This document shows, piece after piece, positions 1 to 6,988 of a DNA stretch of 9,848 bases. The stretch spans positions 1 to 9,848 of the forward strand of contig JACCVK010000011.1 of NCBI GenBank assembly GCA_013698195.1, written 5' to 3'. The DNA comes from Actinomycetota bacterium. Lineage in GTDB: Bacteria; Actinomycetota; Thermoleophilia; Gaiellales; Gaiellaceae. The notes below the pieces were generated by a model. That model searched no databases and was not told the origin of the DNA. It was given only the letters and a program-made list of their open reading frames with translations. Each line of letters opens with the position of its first letter. Position 1 is the first letter of the stretch. Both the position numbers and the translations under genes were made by a program.

Positions 1-1
1 G

Positions 2-1345
2 CTCTACAGCGCCGCCGAGATGCGCGCTGCGGAGGAGCGCTACCCGGGCTACCCCGATTCCATCCCGGAGCTGATGGAGCGCGCCGGGGCGGCAGTCGCA
101 CGCGAGGCGGTGCGCACGTTCCCGGACGCCCGCCGCTTCGCCTGCGTGTGCGGGGGCGGCTCGAACGGCGGCGATGGACGAGTGACGGCGCGTGTGCTGC
201 GCGAGGCTGGTCTCGACGCTGACGAGACAAGCGACGTGGAGGGTTACGACGTCGTCATCGATGCGCTGTTCGGCACCGGCTTCAGTGGCGACCCGCGGCC
301 CGAAGCCGCTGCACAGATCGAGCGGATCAACGCGACGACGGCGCCGGTTGTGTCGATCGACATTCCTTCAGGCGTCGATGCGTCGACCGGGGAGATCGCA
401 GGCGTGGCCGTCGAGGCCGATCTCACCGTCACGTTTCACGGTCTCAAGCTGGGCCTCGTCGTCGCTCCCGGCCGGCTCCACGCGGGGCGTATAACGGTGG
501 TTGACATCGGGCTCGACCACGCGGAAACCGAGCACCGGCGAGCGACGCTGGCCCTTCGTGAGCTGGTGCCGCGCAGGTCGGCCGAGGATACGAAGTACGC
601 CGCTGCAGTGGCGATAGTCGGAGGTGAGCCCGGAATGTCCGGCGCGGCGGTGCTCGCCGCGCTCGCAGCCTTTCGAGCCGATGCGGGCTACGTCGTCCTG
701 GCCGTGCCGCGCGAGTCGCTCGCCGTCGTCGAAGGGCTGACACTCGAGCCGGTGAAGGTTGGCTGGGACGATGACGACGCGCTCGAGACGATCCTGAGAG
801 CGGTCGAGCGCGCCCGCGCGGTCGCGATCGGGCCCGGCCTCGGACGAGGCGAGAGCCGTCAGGCGCTCGTCCGGGGGCTCCTCGAGCAACTCGTGGTCCC
901 GGTGGTCGTCGATGCCGATGGCCTCGCTGGACTCCAGCCGGTGGAGCGCACGGGCGCCCTTGTGCTGACGCCACACAGCGGCGAGCTCGCGCGTCTGCTC
1001 GACAGGGAGTCGAGCTGGGTGGACGCGCATCGCCTCGAGGCGGCCCAAGCAACTGCGGAGCGCTTCGGCGCGGTCGTTCTTCTCAAGGGCCAGGACACGA
1101 TTGTCGCGGCGCCCGGCACCGGGGCGATCGTCTCCGATCTCGGGCCGCCGTCGCTCGCCACCGCCGGTACGGGCGACGTGCTCACGGGTGTCGTTGCCTC
1201 GTTCCTCGCGAAGGGGGTCGAGGCTCAGCTCGCGGCGGCGACGGCGGCGGTCACGCACGCGCGCGCCGCCCAGCTCGTCCCGCACCAAGGCGGACTCATC
1301 GCCAGCGACCTGCTCGGAATGCTTCCGCTCGCGCTCGAAGACTGA
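2..1345 (+). CDS. nnr: Bifunctional NAD(P)H-hydrate epimerase / ADP-dependent NAD(P)H-hydrate dehydratase, 5'-partial
   Basis: Repairs damaged nicotinamide cofactors in the cytoplasm: the N-terminal domain epimerises R- and S-NAD(P)HX, and the C-terminal ribokinase-like domain dehydrates S-NAD(P)HX using ADP. Numbering from the first in-window Met (base 20), the epimerase half shows SNGGDG (48-53), DALFGTG (81-87) and SIDIPSGVD (112-120). The dehydratase half shows GPGLGRG (271-277), LTPHSGE (316-322, where the family usually has HPGE) and the GTGDVLTG nucleotide/catalytic loop (383-390, D386 the likely base). The frame is open upstream of base 20 and reads LYSAAEM, which resembles the usual start of the family, so the true start probably lies a few codons before the window. 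First gene of the plus-strand run; 41 nt separate its stop from the preferred start of alanine racemase. The family is certain; the fused two-domain layout is common in bacteria. Confidence 0.95.
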   Translation, partial: LYSAAEMRAAEERYPGYPDSIPELMERAGAAVAREAVRTFPDARRFACVCGGGSNGGDGRVTARVLREAGLDADETSDVEGYDVVIDALFGTGFSGDPRPEAAAQIERINATTAPVVSIDIPSGVDASTGEIAGVAVEADLTVTFHGLKLGLVVAPGRLHAGRITVVDIGLDHAETEHRRATLALRELVPRRSAEDTKYAAAVAIVGGEPGMSGAAVLAALAAFRADAGYVVLAVPRESLAVVEGLTLEPVKVGWDDDDALETILRAVERARAVAIGPGLGRGESRQALVRGLLEQLVVPVVVDADGLAGLQPVERTGALVLTPHSGELARLLDRESSWVDAHRLEAAQATAERFGAVVLLKGQDTIVAAPGTGAIVSDLGPPSLATAGTGDVLTGVVASFLAKGVEAQLAAATAAVTHARAAQLVPHQGGLIASDLLGMLPLALED

Positions 1346-1373
1346 TCTCGCCCGGCGATCTCCAGGCGATGCC

Positions 1374-1377
1374 GGAG
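1374..1377 (+). promoter_or_regulatory. Ribosome binding site favouring the GTG start of alr
   Basis: GGAG ends 9 nt before a GTG at 1387. The competing in-frame ATG at 1369 has only a weak AGG upstream and would place this GGAG inside the coding region. This favours the GTG, but homologue alignment would be needed to decide. Confidence 0.5.
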
Positions 1378-1386
1378 AATGACACC

Positions 1387-2415
1387 GTGGAGCCTCAACC
1401 CCCGCGCTCGCTCTTCACGCTCGACCTGAACGCCATCCGCCATAACGCGGAGACGCTTCGTCGTGCCGCTGCGGGCGCAGCGCTCTGGGCCGTCGTGAAG
1501 GCGGACGGATACGGGCACGGTGCGGTCGATGTCGCGCGGGCCGCGCTCGACGGAGGAGCGACGGCACTCTGCGTCGCAACGCTGGCCGAGGCGCTCGAGC
1601 TGCGGGCCGCGATTCCGGAGGCGCGAGTTGTCGTCATGGGCCCCGTGCCGGCAGACGGGGTGGTCACGGCGCGCGACGCAAAGCTCGAGGTCGTCACGGC
1701 CGACGGCTTCGTACCCGAGGGTGTCCCCGTCCACCTCAAGCTCGACACGGGGATGGGCCGCTGGGGCCTCTCCGAGCTGCCGTCACCGAGCCGCAACGTC
1801 GTGGGCGTCATGAGCCACCTCGCAGTATCCGAGTCGGACCCCGCGTTCACGCACACGCAGACCGAGCGCTTTCGCGAGGCGACCGACGGGCTCGAGGGCG
1901 TCGAGCGGCATCTCGCGAACAGCGCCGCGACGCTGCGCCATCCGCAAGCAGCGTTCGACGCGGTTCGCTGCGGGATCGCGCTGTACGGAATCTCGCCGTT
2001 CGGCACGAGCCAGGCCGCGGACGACCTCGAGCCGGCGCTTCGCTGGGAATCGCATCTGGCCCTGGTCAGGCTTCTCGAGCGCGGCGACAGCACCGGCTAC
2101 GGGCGACGGTTCGTCGCCGAGCGGCCGACCTGGATCGGCATCGTTCCCGTCGGGTATGCGGACGGATTCCGGCGCGACCTCACCGGCACGGAGGTCCTCG
2201 TGGACGGAGAGCGGCGGAGGGTCGTCGGCACGATCTCGATGGACGCCCTCGCCGTCGAGCTCCGCGGCGAGCTTCCCAAGGGCACGCAGGTGACGCTGAT
2301 CGGTGACGGCGTAGCGATCGAGGAGCACGCTCGCGTCGCGGGCACGATCGGCTACGAGATTGCGACGGGGCTCGATTCGCGCGCTCCGCGTGCCGAGCGG
2401 GTCGTGGTCGGATGA
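1387..2415 (+). CDS. alr: Alanine racemase (PLP-dependent)
   Basis: Interconverts L- and D-alanine in the cytoplasm, supplying D-Ala for peptidoglycan. Fold-type III PLP barrel with the cofactor lysine in AVVKADGYGHG (K44 counted from the ATG at 1369, K38 from the GTG). VHLKLDTGMGRWG follows in the barrel, RCGIALYGISPF near its end, and the catalytic tyrosine sits in STGYGRR (Y244 from 1369) before VGYADGF. The active-site SMDAL region of the C-terminal beta domain is also present (M291). At about 342-348 residues it is slightly shorter than the usual 360-380 but has all expected motifs. GTG 1387 is preferred for its GGAG; ATG 1369 is the alternative and adds six residues. The stop overlaps the next start as ATGA. 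Being next to the NAD(P)HX repair gene is a familiar bacterial arrangement. Family assignment is secure; only the start is uncertain. Confidence 0.96.
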   Translation: MEPQPPRSLFTLDLNAIRHNAETLRRAAAGAALWAVVKADGYGHGAVDVARAALDGGATALCVATLAEALELRAAIPEARVVVMGPVPADGVVTARDAKLEVVTADGFVPEGVPVHLKLDTGMGRWGLSELPSPSRNVVGVMSHLAVSESDPAFTHTQTERFREATDGLEGVERHLANSAATLRHPQAAFDAVRCGIALYGISPFGTSQAADDLEPALRWESHLALVRLLERGDSTGYGRRFVAERPTWIGIVPVGYADGFRRDLTGTEVLVDGERRRVVGTISMDALAVELRGELPKGTQVTLIGDGVAIEEHARVAGTIGYEIATGLDSRAPRAERVVVG

Positions 2416-3449
2416 CGGTGCACGACGAGCGCGTCGCGGAGCTACTCGAAGGAGAGGAGGCCTGGATCGTCGGAGGCGCGGTGCGCGATGGGGTTCTCGG
2501 AAAGCGTGTCCTCGATCTCGACGTCGCCTGCGCGAACCCGAAAGACGCAGCCCGACGGTTCGCCAACCGGTTCGGCGGTGCGTCGTTCCCGCTCTCGGAG
2601 CGGCACGGAGCCTGGCGCGTCGTCGCGGAGGGGTCGGACGAGACGATCGACTTCACGCCGCTGGTCGAGGGTATCGACGCCGATCTCGCGACCCGCGACT
2701 TCACGTTCAACGCGGTCGCAGTACCCGTCGCCGGACGCGAACCACGAGATCCGTACAACGGGCTAGGCGATCTGGAGGCGGGCATCGTCCGAGCTGTGTC
2801 CGACGAGATCTTCGTCGCCGACCCGCTGCGCCTACTCCGGGCGGCCCGGCTCGAGGACGAGCTCGGCTTTCGCATGGACGACCACACCGAGGCGCTCGCA
2901 CGCACCTCTGCACACCTCGTCAGTCGAGCCGCGGGAGAGCGGATCCTGGGCGAGCTCCGCCGACTGTCGGCGTCCGGCTACAGGCGCGTCGACGAGCTCG
3001 GGTTGCTCGCGCCGCTCGGCGGTTCGCTCGACGCCCGAATCGACGCCGTGAACGACCCTGACTTCCGGCTCGTGGCGGTGTTCGGAAGCGAGCTCTCGGC
3101 GCTGCCGATCTCGCGAGAGCTAACGCGGTATGCGCGCACCCTCCTGCGAGCGAGCCGGCCTGATGCTTCCGTGCGCGGGATCCATCGCTTCCGGCGGCAG
3201 ACCGAGCCATGGTCGCTGCACGCTCTCGCCTTCGTCGGCGCGGAGGAGCTGTCCGAGCTCGTCGAGGCAGCCCGCGCAGCCGAGCCGTCCGAGCCGCTCA
3301 TCCGAGGCGACGAGCTCGAGCTTCCACCCGGGCCGGAGATCGGGCGTATCCTCGCCGCCATCGACGAGGAGCGGGCAGCCGGAACGATCTCGACGCCTGA
3401 CGAGGCGCTCGCGCTCGCGCGACGGCTGGCGACCGGAGGCTCCTCGTGA
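2412..3449 (+). CDS. cca: Class II tRNA nucleotidyltransferase / poly(A) polymerase family (probable CCA-adding enzyme)
   Basis: Expected to add or repair the 3' CCA of tRNAs using CTP and ATP. The head domain has IVGGAVRDGVLG (19-30), the two metal-binding aspartates in DLDVA (D35, D37), RDFTFNAVAV (95-104), DPYNGLGDLEAG (113-124) and the base-selecting arginine helix DPLRLLRAAR (137-146). The C-terminal end, GPEIGRIL followed by a TPDEALALARRL stretch, resembles the tail of CCA enzymes. At 345 residues it is short compared with typical actinobacterial CCA enzymes of about 450-490, and no HD phosphohydrolase motif is visible. It could be a compact CCA enzyme or one with a divided CC/A role; the sequence alone cannot separate these. 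The ATG overlaps the alr stop (ATGA) and no strong Shine-Dalgarno is seen, so reinitiation from alr is likely. Codon style matches its neighbours. Confidence 0.85.
   Translation: MTVHDERVAELLEGEEAWIVGGAVRDGVLGKRVLDLDVACANPKDAARRFANRFGGASFPLSERHGAWRVVAEGSDETIDFTPLVEGIDADLATRDFTFNAVAVPVAGREPRDPYNGLGDLEAGIVRAVSDEIFVADPLRLLRAARLEDELGFRMDDHTEALARTSAHLVSRAAGERILGELRRLSASGYRRVDELGLLAPLGGSLDARIDAVNDPDFRLVAVFGSELSALPISRELTRYARTLLRASRPDASVRGIHRFRRQTEPWSLHALAFVGAEELSELVEAARAAEPSEPLIRGDELELPPGPEIGRILAAIDEERAAGTISTPDEALALARRLATGGSS
3435..3439 (+). promoter_or_regulatory. Strong Shine-Dalgarno inside the 3' end of cca
   Basis: GGAGG lies 6 nt upstream of the GTG at 3446, within the last codons of the nucleotidyltransferase gene. 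It fixes the methyltransferase start at a GTGA overlap with the preceding stop. Confidence 0.75.
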
Positions 3450-4123
3450 CCGTGGAGCTCCGGCTGGCGCTTCAGGAGCAGCGCGCAGCGGAGCTCTCCG
3501 AGCGTGTCAGCCGACTGCTCGGGCCTTTCTCCGGGTCCGAGCGCGCCCTCGACTCCGGCAGCGGCACGGGCGCGCTGGCCTTTGCGCTGGCAGCGCACGT
3601 CGGCGAGGTCGTTGCGGTCGACTTGCGTGCCGAGTACATGGAGGCGGGGCGCGAACGGGCGCCGGAGAACGTGCGCTTCGTCGAGGGAGACGCCATGGCC
3701 CTTCCGTTCGAATATGGCTCGTTCGACATCGCTGGTTCCCTGCGAGTGCTCCATCACGTCCGCCGGCCCGAGCTTGCGGTCTCGGAGCTCGCCCGCGTGA
3801 CTCGCCCGGGTGGCCGGCTGCTCATCGTGGATCAGCTCGGTTCTGTCGACCCGCTCCGGAGCATGGAGCTCGACCGCTTCGAGCGACTGCGCGACCCCAG
3901 CCACACGCGGCTCCTCCCCGACGCGGATGTTCGGGGCTTCCTCGAGGCGAACGACCTCGTCCTCCTCACCTTCGAGGTCGTCCGCGAGCGTGTGGACCTC
4001 GAGCAGCGTCTCGAGCTCGCACAGGTGCCGGAAGAAGATCGTGTCCGCATCCGCGGCCTCGCCCCGGGCGCCTTCTACGACATCGAGCTCGGGTGGTACG
4101 TCGCCCGCAAATCAGGCCCTTAG
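3446..4123 (+). CDS. Class I SAM-dependent methyltransferase (UbiE/Methyltransf_11-like)
   Basis: A 225-residue soluble Rossmann-fold methyltransferase. Motif I (SAM binding) is ALDSGSGTGALAFAL, roughly residues 33-47. The acidic end of strand 2 is VVAVDL, the motif around the adenine pocket is EGDAMALPF, and post-motif segments SLRVLHHV and ARVTRPGGRLLIVD are typical of UbiE-like small-molecule methyltransferases. The acceptor substrate cannot be read from the sequence; the C-terminal half (about 130-225) lacks a recognisable acceptor-binding signature. The GTG start overlaps the cca stop (GTGA) and is preceded by a perfect GGAGG, so it is translationally coupled and probably last in the nnr-alr-cca operon. 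It ends 9 nt from the convergent dehydrogenase gene, with no convincing hairpin between them. Confidence 0.88.
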   Translation: MTVELRLALQEQRAAELSERVSRLLGPFSGSERALDSGSGTGALAFALAAHVGEVVAVDLRAEYMEAGRERAPENVRFVEGDAMALPFEYGSFDIAGSLRVLHHVRRPELAVSELARVTRPGGRLLIVDQLGSVDPLRSMELDRFERLRDPSHTRLLPDADVRGFLEANDLVLLTFEVVRERVDLEQRLELAQVPEEDRVRIRGLAPGAFYDIELGWYVARKSGP

Positions 4124-4132
4124 CCGTCTCGG

Positions 4133-4918
4133 TCAGAAGCGAGCGTCGTCGCGGTAGCCGGATCCGCCGACGAAGCGGGAGAAGAGCCCTGGGAGCAGAG
4201 CCTGCGCGATCGAGACGAAGCGGTATGGGAACCACGGCACCGTGATCTCCCGCTTGTCCTTCTCGATCGCGTCCACGAGCCTGCGTGCAACGTCCTCGGG
4301 CTCGATGACGAACTTCTTCATGAGCCGGCTTTTGAGCACGGAGTGCTGCGGAAAGCCTTCGGTCTCGACGAAGCCCGGGAGGACCGTATGCACTTTGATC
4401 CCCGTGCCGCGCAGAAGCGCCGCGGCCGAGCGCGAGAGCGCGAGCTGGGCGTGCTTCGACGCCGCGTAGGCGCCTGCCGGCGCGAAGGCGACGGTACCCG
4501 CGACGGACACCAGGTTCGCGATGTGCGCACCGCCCGCGCCCGCAGCGGCCTCGAGTCCGGGATAGAACGCACGAGAGCACCAGACGCCGCCGAGCGTGTT
4601 CACGTCGATGACGCGCTCGATGAGCTCAGGCTCGATCTCGAGAAAGTTGCCTCGCGCCGGGATGCCGGCGTTGTTCACGAGCACGTGGATGGCCGGATGG
4701 CGCTCGAGGACTCGTGCGCCTACGGCCTCGACCTGCTCGCGATCGGCGACGTCGCAGAGCTCCCACTCGCCGCCGATCTCCGCGGCAATCACCTCCAGCC
4801 GGTCCTGCCGGCGCGCGAGGAGCACGCAGTGCCAGCCGCGGCGGGCGAGCTCACGTGCCGTCGCCTCCCCGATACCTGACGAAGCGCCGGTGATGACAGC
4901 GACCCGGCCGTTGCTCAT
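4133..4918 (-). CDS. Classical short-chain dehydrogenase/reductase (SDR), 261 aa
   Basis: NAD(P)(H)-dependent oxidoreductase of unknown substrate. The cofactor glycine motif is TGASSGIG (10-17), followed by LLARRQDRL; the two arginines after the second strand suggest NADP preference. NNAG is at 82-85. The catalytic tetrad is complete: N107, S138 (in LVSVAG), Y151 and K155 (YAASK). The C-terminal third, after PGFVETEG, is rich in basic and aromatic residues (KKFVIEPEDVARRLVDAI, then an FPYRFVSIAQALLPGLF stretch). This resembles SDRs that act on lipid or hydrophobic substrates at the membrane, which is an inference only. The ATG has no Shine-Dalgarno; a TAGGGT hexamer 9 nt upstream suggests a near-leaderless mRNA. 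It is transcribed away from fabI across a 33-bp gap, so the two could share control. Confidence 0.93.
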   Translation of the reverse strand: MSNGRVAVITGASSGIGEATARELARRGWHCVLLARRQDRLEVIAAEIGGEWELCDVADREQVEAVGARVLERHPAIHVLVNNAGIPARGNFLEIEPELIERVIDVNTLGGVWCSRAFYPGLEAAAGAGGAHIANLVSVAGTVAFAPAGAYAASKHAQLALSRSAAALLRGTGIKVHTVLPGFVETEGFPQHSVLKSRLMKKFVIEPEDVARRLVDAIEKDKREITVPWFPYRFVSIAQALLPGLFSRFVGGSGYRDDARF

Positions 4919-4945
4919 CGACGCGTGACCCTATCCGTTTAGGCT
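4918..4945 (+). promoter_or_regulatory. Putative fabI promoter (leaderless)
   Basis: TCGACG (4918-4923, four of six matches to TTGACA), a 16-bp spacer, then TAGGCT (4940-4945, TANNNT). The hexamer ends 6 nt before the fabI GTG at 4952, which would place transcription start on the start codon itself. There is no Shine-Dalgarno. The -35 overlaps the first base of the SDR start codon on the other strand. Confidence 0.45.
4928..4933 (-). promoter_or_regulatory. Putative -10 box of the SDR gene (near-leaderless)
   Basis: TAGGGT (minus strand) fits the TANNNT pattern of actinobacterial -10 elements and ends 9 nt before the SDR ATG, so transcription would start within a few bases of the start codon. 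No ribosome binding site is visible. No clear -35 was found. Confidence 0.4.
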
Positions 4946-4951
4946 GCCTCG

Positions 4952-5743
4952 GTGGCCGCCGGCACCGGAGACAGGTTCGAGGGGAAACAAGGGCTCGTGC
5001 TCGGGGTCGCCAACAAGCGCTCGATCGCGTGGGGGATCGCGAAGCGCCTTGCCGACGAGGGCGCCCAGCTCGCCTTCACGTTCCAGGGCGAACGGATCGA
5101 GAAGAACGTCAGGGAACTCGCCGACAGCATCTCGAGCCCGCTCGTCACCGAGTGCGACGTGCGCTCGGACGAGGACGTCGCCCGCGTCTTCTCCCAGGTC
5201 GCCGACGCATTCGGCGGAGGTCTCGACGTGGTCGTGCACTCGGTCGCGTTCGCTGCCGCGGAGGATCTCGAGGGCCGCTTCACGGACACGCCGCGCGACC
5301 GTTTCTGGCTCGCGCTCGACGTGAGCGCGTACTCGCTCGTTTCGTGCGCTCGTGCGGCGGAGCCGCTGATGGAGGCGCGCGGGGGAGGCTCGATAGTGAC
5401 GATGACCTACCTCGGCGGCGAGCGCGCCGTCCCGCACTACAACGTCATGGGCGTCGCCAAGTCCGCACTCGATGCGTCGGTTCGCTACCTCGCCTGGGAT
5501 CTTGGGCAGAAGAACATTCGCGTGAACGCGATCTCAGCCGGACCCGTCCGCACGCTCGCCGCCCGCTCGATCGCGGGCTTCACGACCATGGAGGCTCTCG
5601 TCGAGGAGCGTGCTCCGCTACATCGCCACATCGATGCCGACGACGTTGGTGCCGCCGCGGCCTATCTGCTCTCCGACGAGGCCCGGAACCTGACGGCGAC
5701 GACGCTCTACGTCGACTCGGGCTATCACGCGATGGGTATGTAG
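4952..5743 (+). CDS. fabI: Enoyl-[acyl-carrier-protein] reductase (NADH), FabI type
   Basis: Catalyses the last reductive step of each type II fatty-acid elongation cycle, reducing trans-2-enoyl-ACP. It is a divergent SDR with the FabI-specific glycine loop GVANKRSIAWGIA (18-30), CDVRSDEDV (68-76), HSVAFA (96-101), and the active-site pair Y153 (MTYLGG) and Y163 with K170 in HYNVMGVAKSAL (Y-x6-K). These align with E. coli Y146, Y156 and K163 at a constant offset of 7; length 263 versus 262. GP-R-TLAARSI near 178-188 matches the flexible substrate loop. The GTG start has no Shine-Dalgarno and a TAGGCT hexamer 6 nt upstream, consistent with leaderless translation. FabI is the family targeted by triclosan and isoniazid-type inhibitors. 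Assignment is very secure. Confidence 0.97.
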   Translation: MAAGTGDRFEGKQGLVLGVANKRSIAWGIAKRLADEGAQLAFTFQGERIEKNVRELADSISSPLVTECDVRSDEDVARVFSQVADAFGGGLDVVVHSVAFAAAEDLEGRFTDTPRDRFWLALDVSAYSLVSCARAAEPLMEARGGGSIVTMTYLGGERAVPHYNVMGVAKSALDASVRYLAWDLGQKNIRVNAISAGPVRTLAARSIAGFTTMEALVEERAPLHRHIDADDVGAAAAYLLSDEARNLTATTLYVDSGYHAMGM

Positions 5744-5787
5744 GGCATGAGCGTTTCCGCGCGTGCTCAAGCGGGAATCTCCAGCCC

Positions 5788-5859
5788 ATGAAGTGGCGAT
5801 ACGCCTTTCTCGGCTGGCTCACGTGGAAGATCGGGAAGCGCGCCGCCAAGCGGCGCTGA
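5788..5859 (+). CDS. Putative 23-residue basic microprotein between fabI and the BrkB-family gene
   Basis: A short ORF beginning ATG and ending TGA. It reads MKWRYAFLGWLTWKIG and then a seven-residue tail with five Arg/Lys. Twenty-one of its 23 codons end in G or C (91%), as expected for a real gene here, whereas the overlapping reading frame that would extend the downstream membrane-protein gene has many A/T third positions. A weak GGGA is present 11 nt upstream. Three tryptophans, a short hydrophobic stretch and a strongly basic end suggest membrane-surface or nucleic-acid contact, which is inference only. It fills most of the space between fabI and the next gene and would be co-transcribed with them. 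No known family is assigned; it might be non-coding. Confidence 0.5.
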   Translation: MKWRYAFLGWLTWKIGKRAAKRR

Positions 5860-5874
5860 CTGCCGACTCAGCAG

Positions 5875-5879
5875 AGGAG
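5875..5879 (+). promoter_or_regulatory. Shine-Dalgarno fixing the start of the BrkB-family gene
   Basis: AGGAG (within AGAGGAG) lies 6 nt before GTG 5886. It selects this start over in-frame upstream candidates at 5763 and beyond, whose extra codons look non-coding. Confidence 0.75.
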
Positions 5880-5885
5880 CGGGCT

Positions 5886-6800
5886 GTGACCGGGCCGGTC
5901 GAGAAGTTGCAGCCGTCCCCGCGTCTTCGCGTTCGCGAGTGGCCCGGCCTGCTCGTCGCAGCCGGCAAGGACGCGCTCGCGGACGAGCTCCCCATGCTTG
6001 CCTCGGCGCTCGCGTTCAGCGCGTTCCTCGCGATTCCAGCGACCCTGATTCTCGTCGTCGGTCTGTTCTCGCTCGTCGCCGAGCCTTCGGTCATCGGAGA
6101 TCTCATGGAGAAGCTCGGCACCGTCGCCCCGGCGGAGGCAGTGACGCTCGTGGAGGACAGCTTGCTTCAGCTCGAGTCGCAGAGCTCCACGGGACTCGTC
6201 ATGACGATCGTCGGCTTCTTGCTCGCGTTCTGGACGACCACCGGCGCGATGACCACGGTGATGACCGCGGTCAACCGCGCGTACGACCTCGACGACAAGC
6301 GCGGCTTTCCCAAGAAACGCCTCGTCGCCTTCGGACTGGTGCTCGTTGTCGGCGTAGCGCTCATGCTGCTCGCAGCGCTGCTGGTCTTCGGTCCGCACAT
6401 CGAAGGCTGGGTCGGGGATGCGCTCGACGCCGAGAGCTGGGTCGGGTGGGTGTGGTGGACTGCGCAGTGGCCGATTCTCATCGGCGTGCTCTTCCTTGCC
6501 TTCTCGGCGGTCTTCGCCCTCGCGACCGACCACACGAATCGGAAGTGGCGGCTGCTGTCGCCGGGCGCCGCAGTCGCCGTCTTGCTGTGGCTCCTGGTCT
6601 CCGCCGCGTTCGCGTTCTACGCATCGGGCTTCGGGTCGTACAACAAGACCTGGGGATCGCTCTCGGCCGCGATCGTCATGCTCGTCTGGCTCTGGCTCTC
6701 GGGGCTCGCGCTGCTCTTTGGAGCCGAAGTCGACGCGGAGTGGGAGCGGCGCCGCGGAGCAGAGCGGGCTAGCCCGAGAAGTCCCGCGCCGCCTCGATGA
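5886..6800 (+). CDS. YihY/virulence factor BrkB family inner-membrane protein
   Basis: A 304-residue integral membrane protein. Six hydrophobic segments can be seen: around ALAFSAFLAIPATLILVVGLF; VMTIVGFLLAFWTTTGAM; LVAFGLVLVVGVALMLLAAL; WPILIGVLFLAFSAVFAL; AVAVLLWLLVSAAFAFYA; and IVMLVWLWLSGLALLFGA. The last leads into the family signature, with YNKTWGSLSAAIVMLVWLWL followed by GAEVDAEWERR. Members were once misnamed ribonuclease BN; their function is still not settled, with transport or envelope roles proposed. GTG 5886 is chosen for its AGGAG at 6 nt; an ATG/CTG-type start at 5763 would add 41 residues of atypical codon use. The last 32 bases overlap, on the opposite strand, the 3' end of a peroxiredoxin remnant. 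Probably expressed with fabI and the micro-ORF. Confidence 0.92.
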   Translation: MTGPVEKLQPSPRLRVREWPGLLVAAGKDALADELPMLASALAFSAFLAIPATLILVVGLFSLVAEPSVIGDLMEKLGTVAPAEAVTLVEDSLLQLESQSSTGLVMTIVGFLLAFWTTTGAMTTVMTAVNRAYDLDDKRGFPKKRLVAFGLVLVVGVALMLLAALLVFGPHIEGWVGDALDAESWVGWVWWTAQWPILIGVLFLAFSAVFALATDHTNRKWRLLSPGAAVAVLLWLLVSAAFAFYASGFGSYNKTWGSLSAAIVMLVWLWLSGLALLFGAEVDAEWERRRGAERASPRSPAPPR

Positions 6801-6988
6801 CCCCGTCGACGTCCGGGAGCTCCGATCCGAGCAACGCACCCCTGGATCGTCTCCGCGTCCTCGATCAGGAAGCACGAACGTGCGGCGACGTTCTGAATGC
6901 CGAAGAGCTCGAACGAGACGCCGAAGCCGCGCGTCGCCTCACCGTTCAAGTCGGAGAGCAGCGGGACGTCAATTCCGAGGGTGTTCAC
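6769..6988 (-). pseudogene. C-terminal remnant of an AhpC/TSA-type peroxiredoxin (5'-truncated and frameshifted)
   Basis: Minus-strand reading gives LGIDVPLLSDLNGEATRGFG, then a VSFELFGIQNVAARSCFLIEDAE stretch: the second half of a Bcp/AhpE-like thiol peroxidase (the PLLSD and ATRGFGV regions and the strand before the C-terminal helix). Near 6836-6841 the frame breaks. The expected ending is found one base out of phase, reading LGSELPDVDGVIEAA and RDFSG followed by TAG at 6769-6771. A single missing base after CAGGGG would explain it. About 90 N-terminal residues, including the region with the peroxidatic Cys, are absent; instead the vapC stop lies 6 nt upstream. It therefore cannot encode an active peroxidase. 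The last 32 bases overlap the 3' end of the BrkB-family gene on the other strand, and since its C-terminus is intact there, that end looks ancestral. A sequencing error could explain the frameshift but not the missing N-terminus. Confidence 0.8.

Noticed and set aside
368..1288. Long minus-strand ORF opposite the NAD(P)HX repair gene, and similar Arg/Ser-rich long ORFs such as 3130-4245 and 4343-4879
   Set aside because: They are antisense or out-of-frame shadows of genes with clear family motifs, a usual effect of high GC content.
1354..1380. TCTCC/GGAGA pairing that could mask the alr ribosome binding site
   Set aside because: Only 5 bp with a 10-nt loop; too weak to support regulation.
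4119..4140. Terminator between the convergent methyltransferase and SDR genes
   Set aside because: Only 9 nt lie between the stops and no convincing stem with a U-run is visible.
5747..5791. 14-codon ORF overlapping the microprotein start by ATGA
   Set aside because: Too short and without codon or composition support; such overlaps arise by chance.
5029..5859. Long ORF in another frame of fabI ending with the microprotein stop
   Set aside because: Arg/Gly-rich shadow of fabI; only its last 23 codons have independent support.
5763..5885. N-terminal extension of the BrkB-family protein to 5763
   Set aside because: The 41 extra codons have many A/T third positions, and a good AGGAG lies 6 nt before GTG 5886. 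The same stretch read in another frame (5788-5859) has coding-like third positions.
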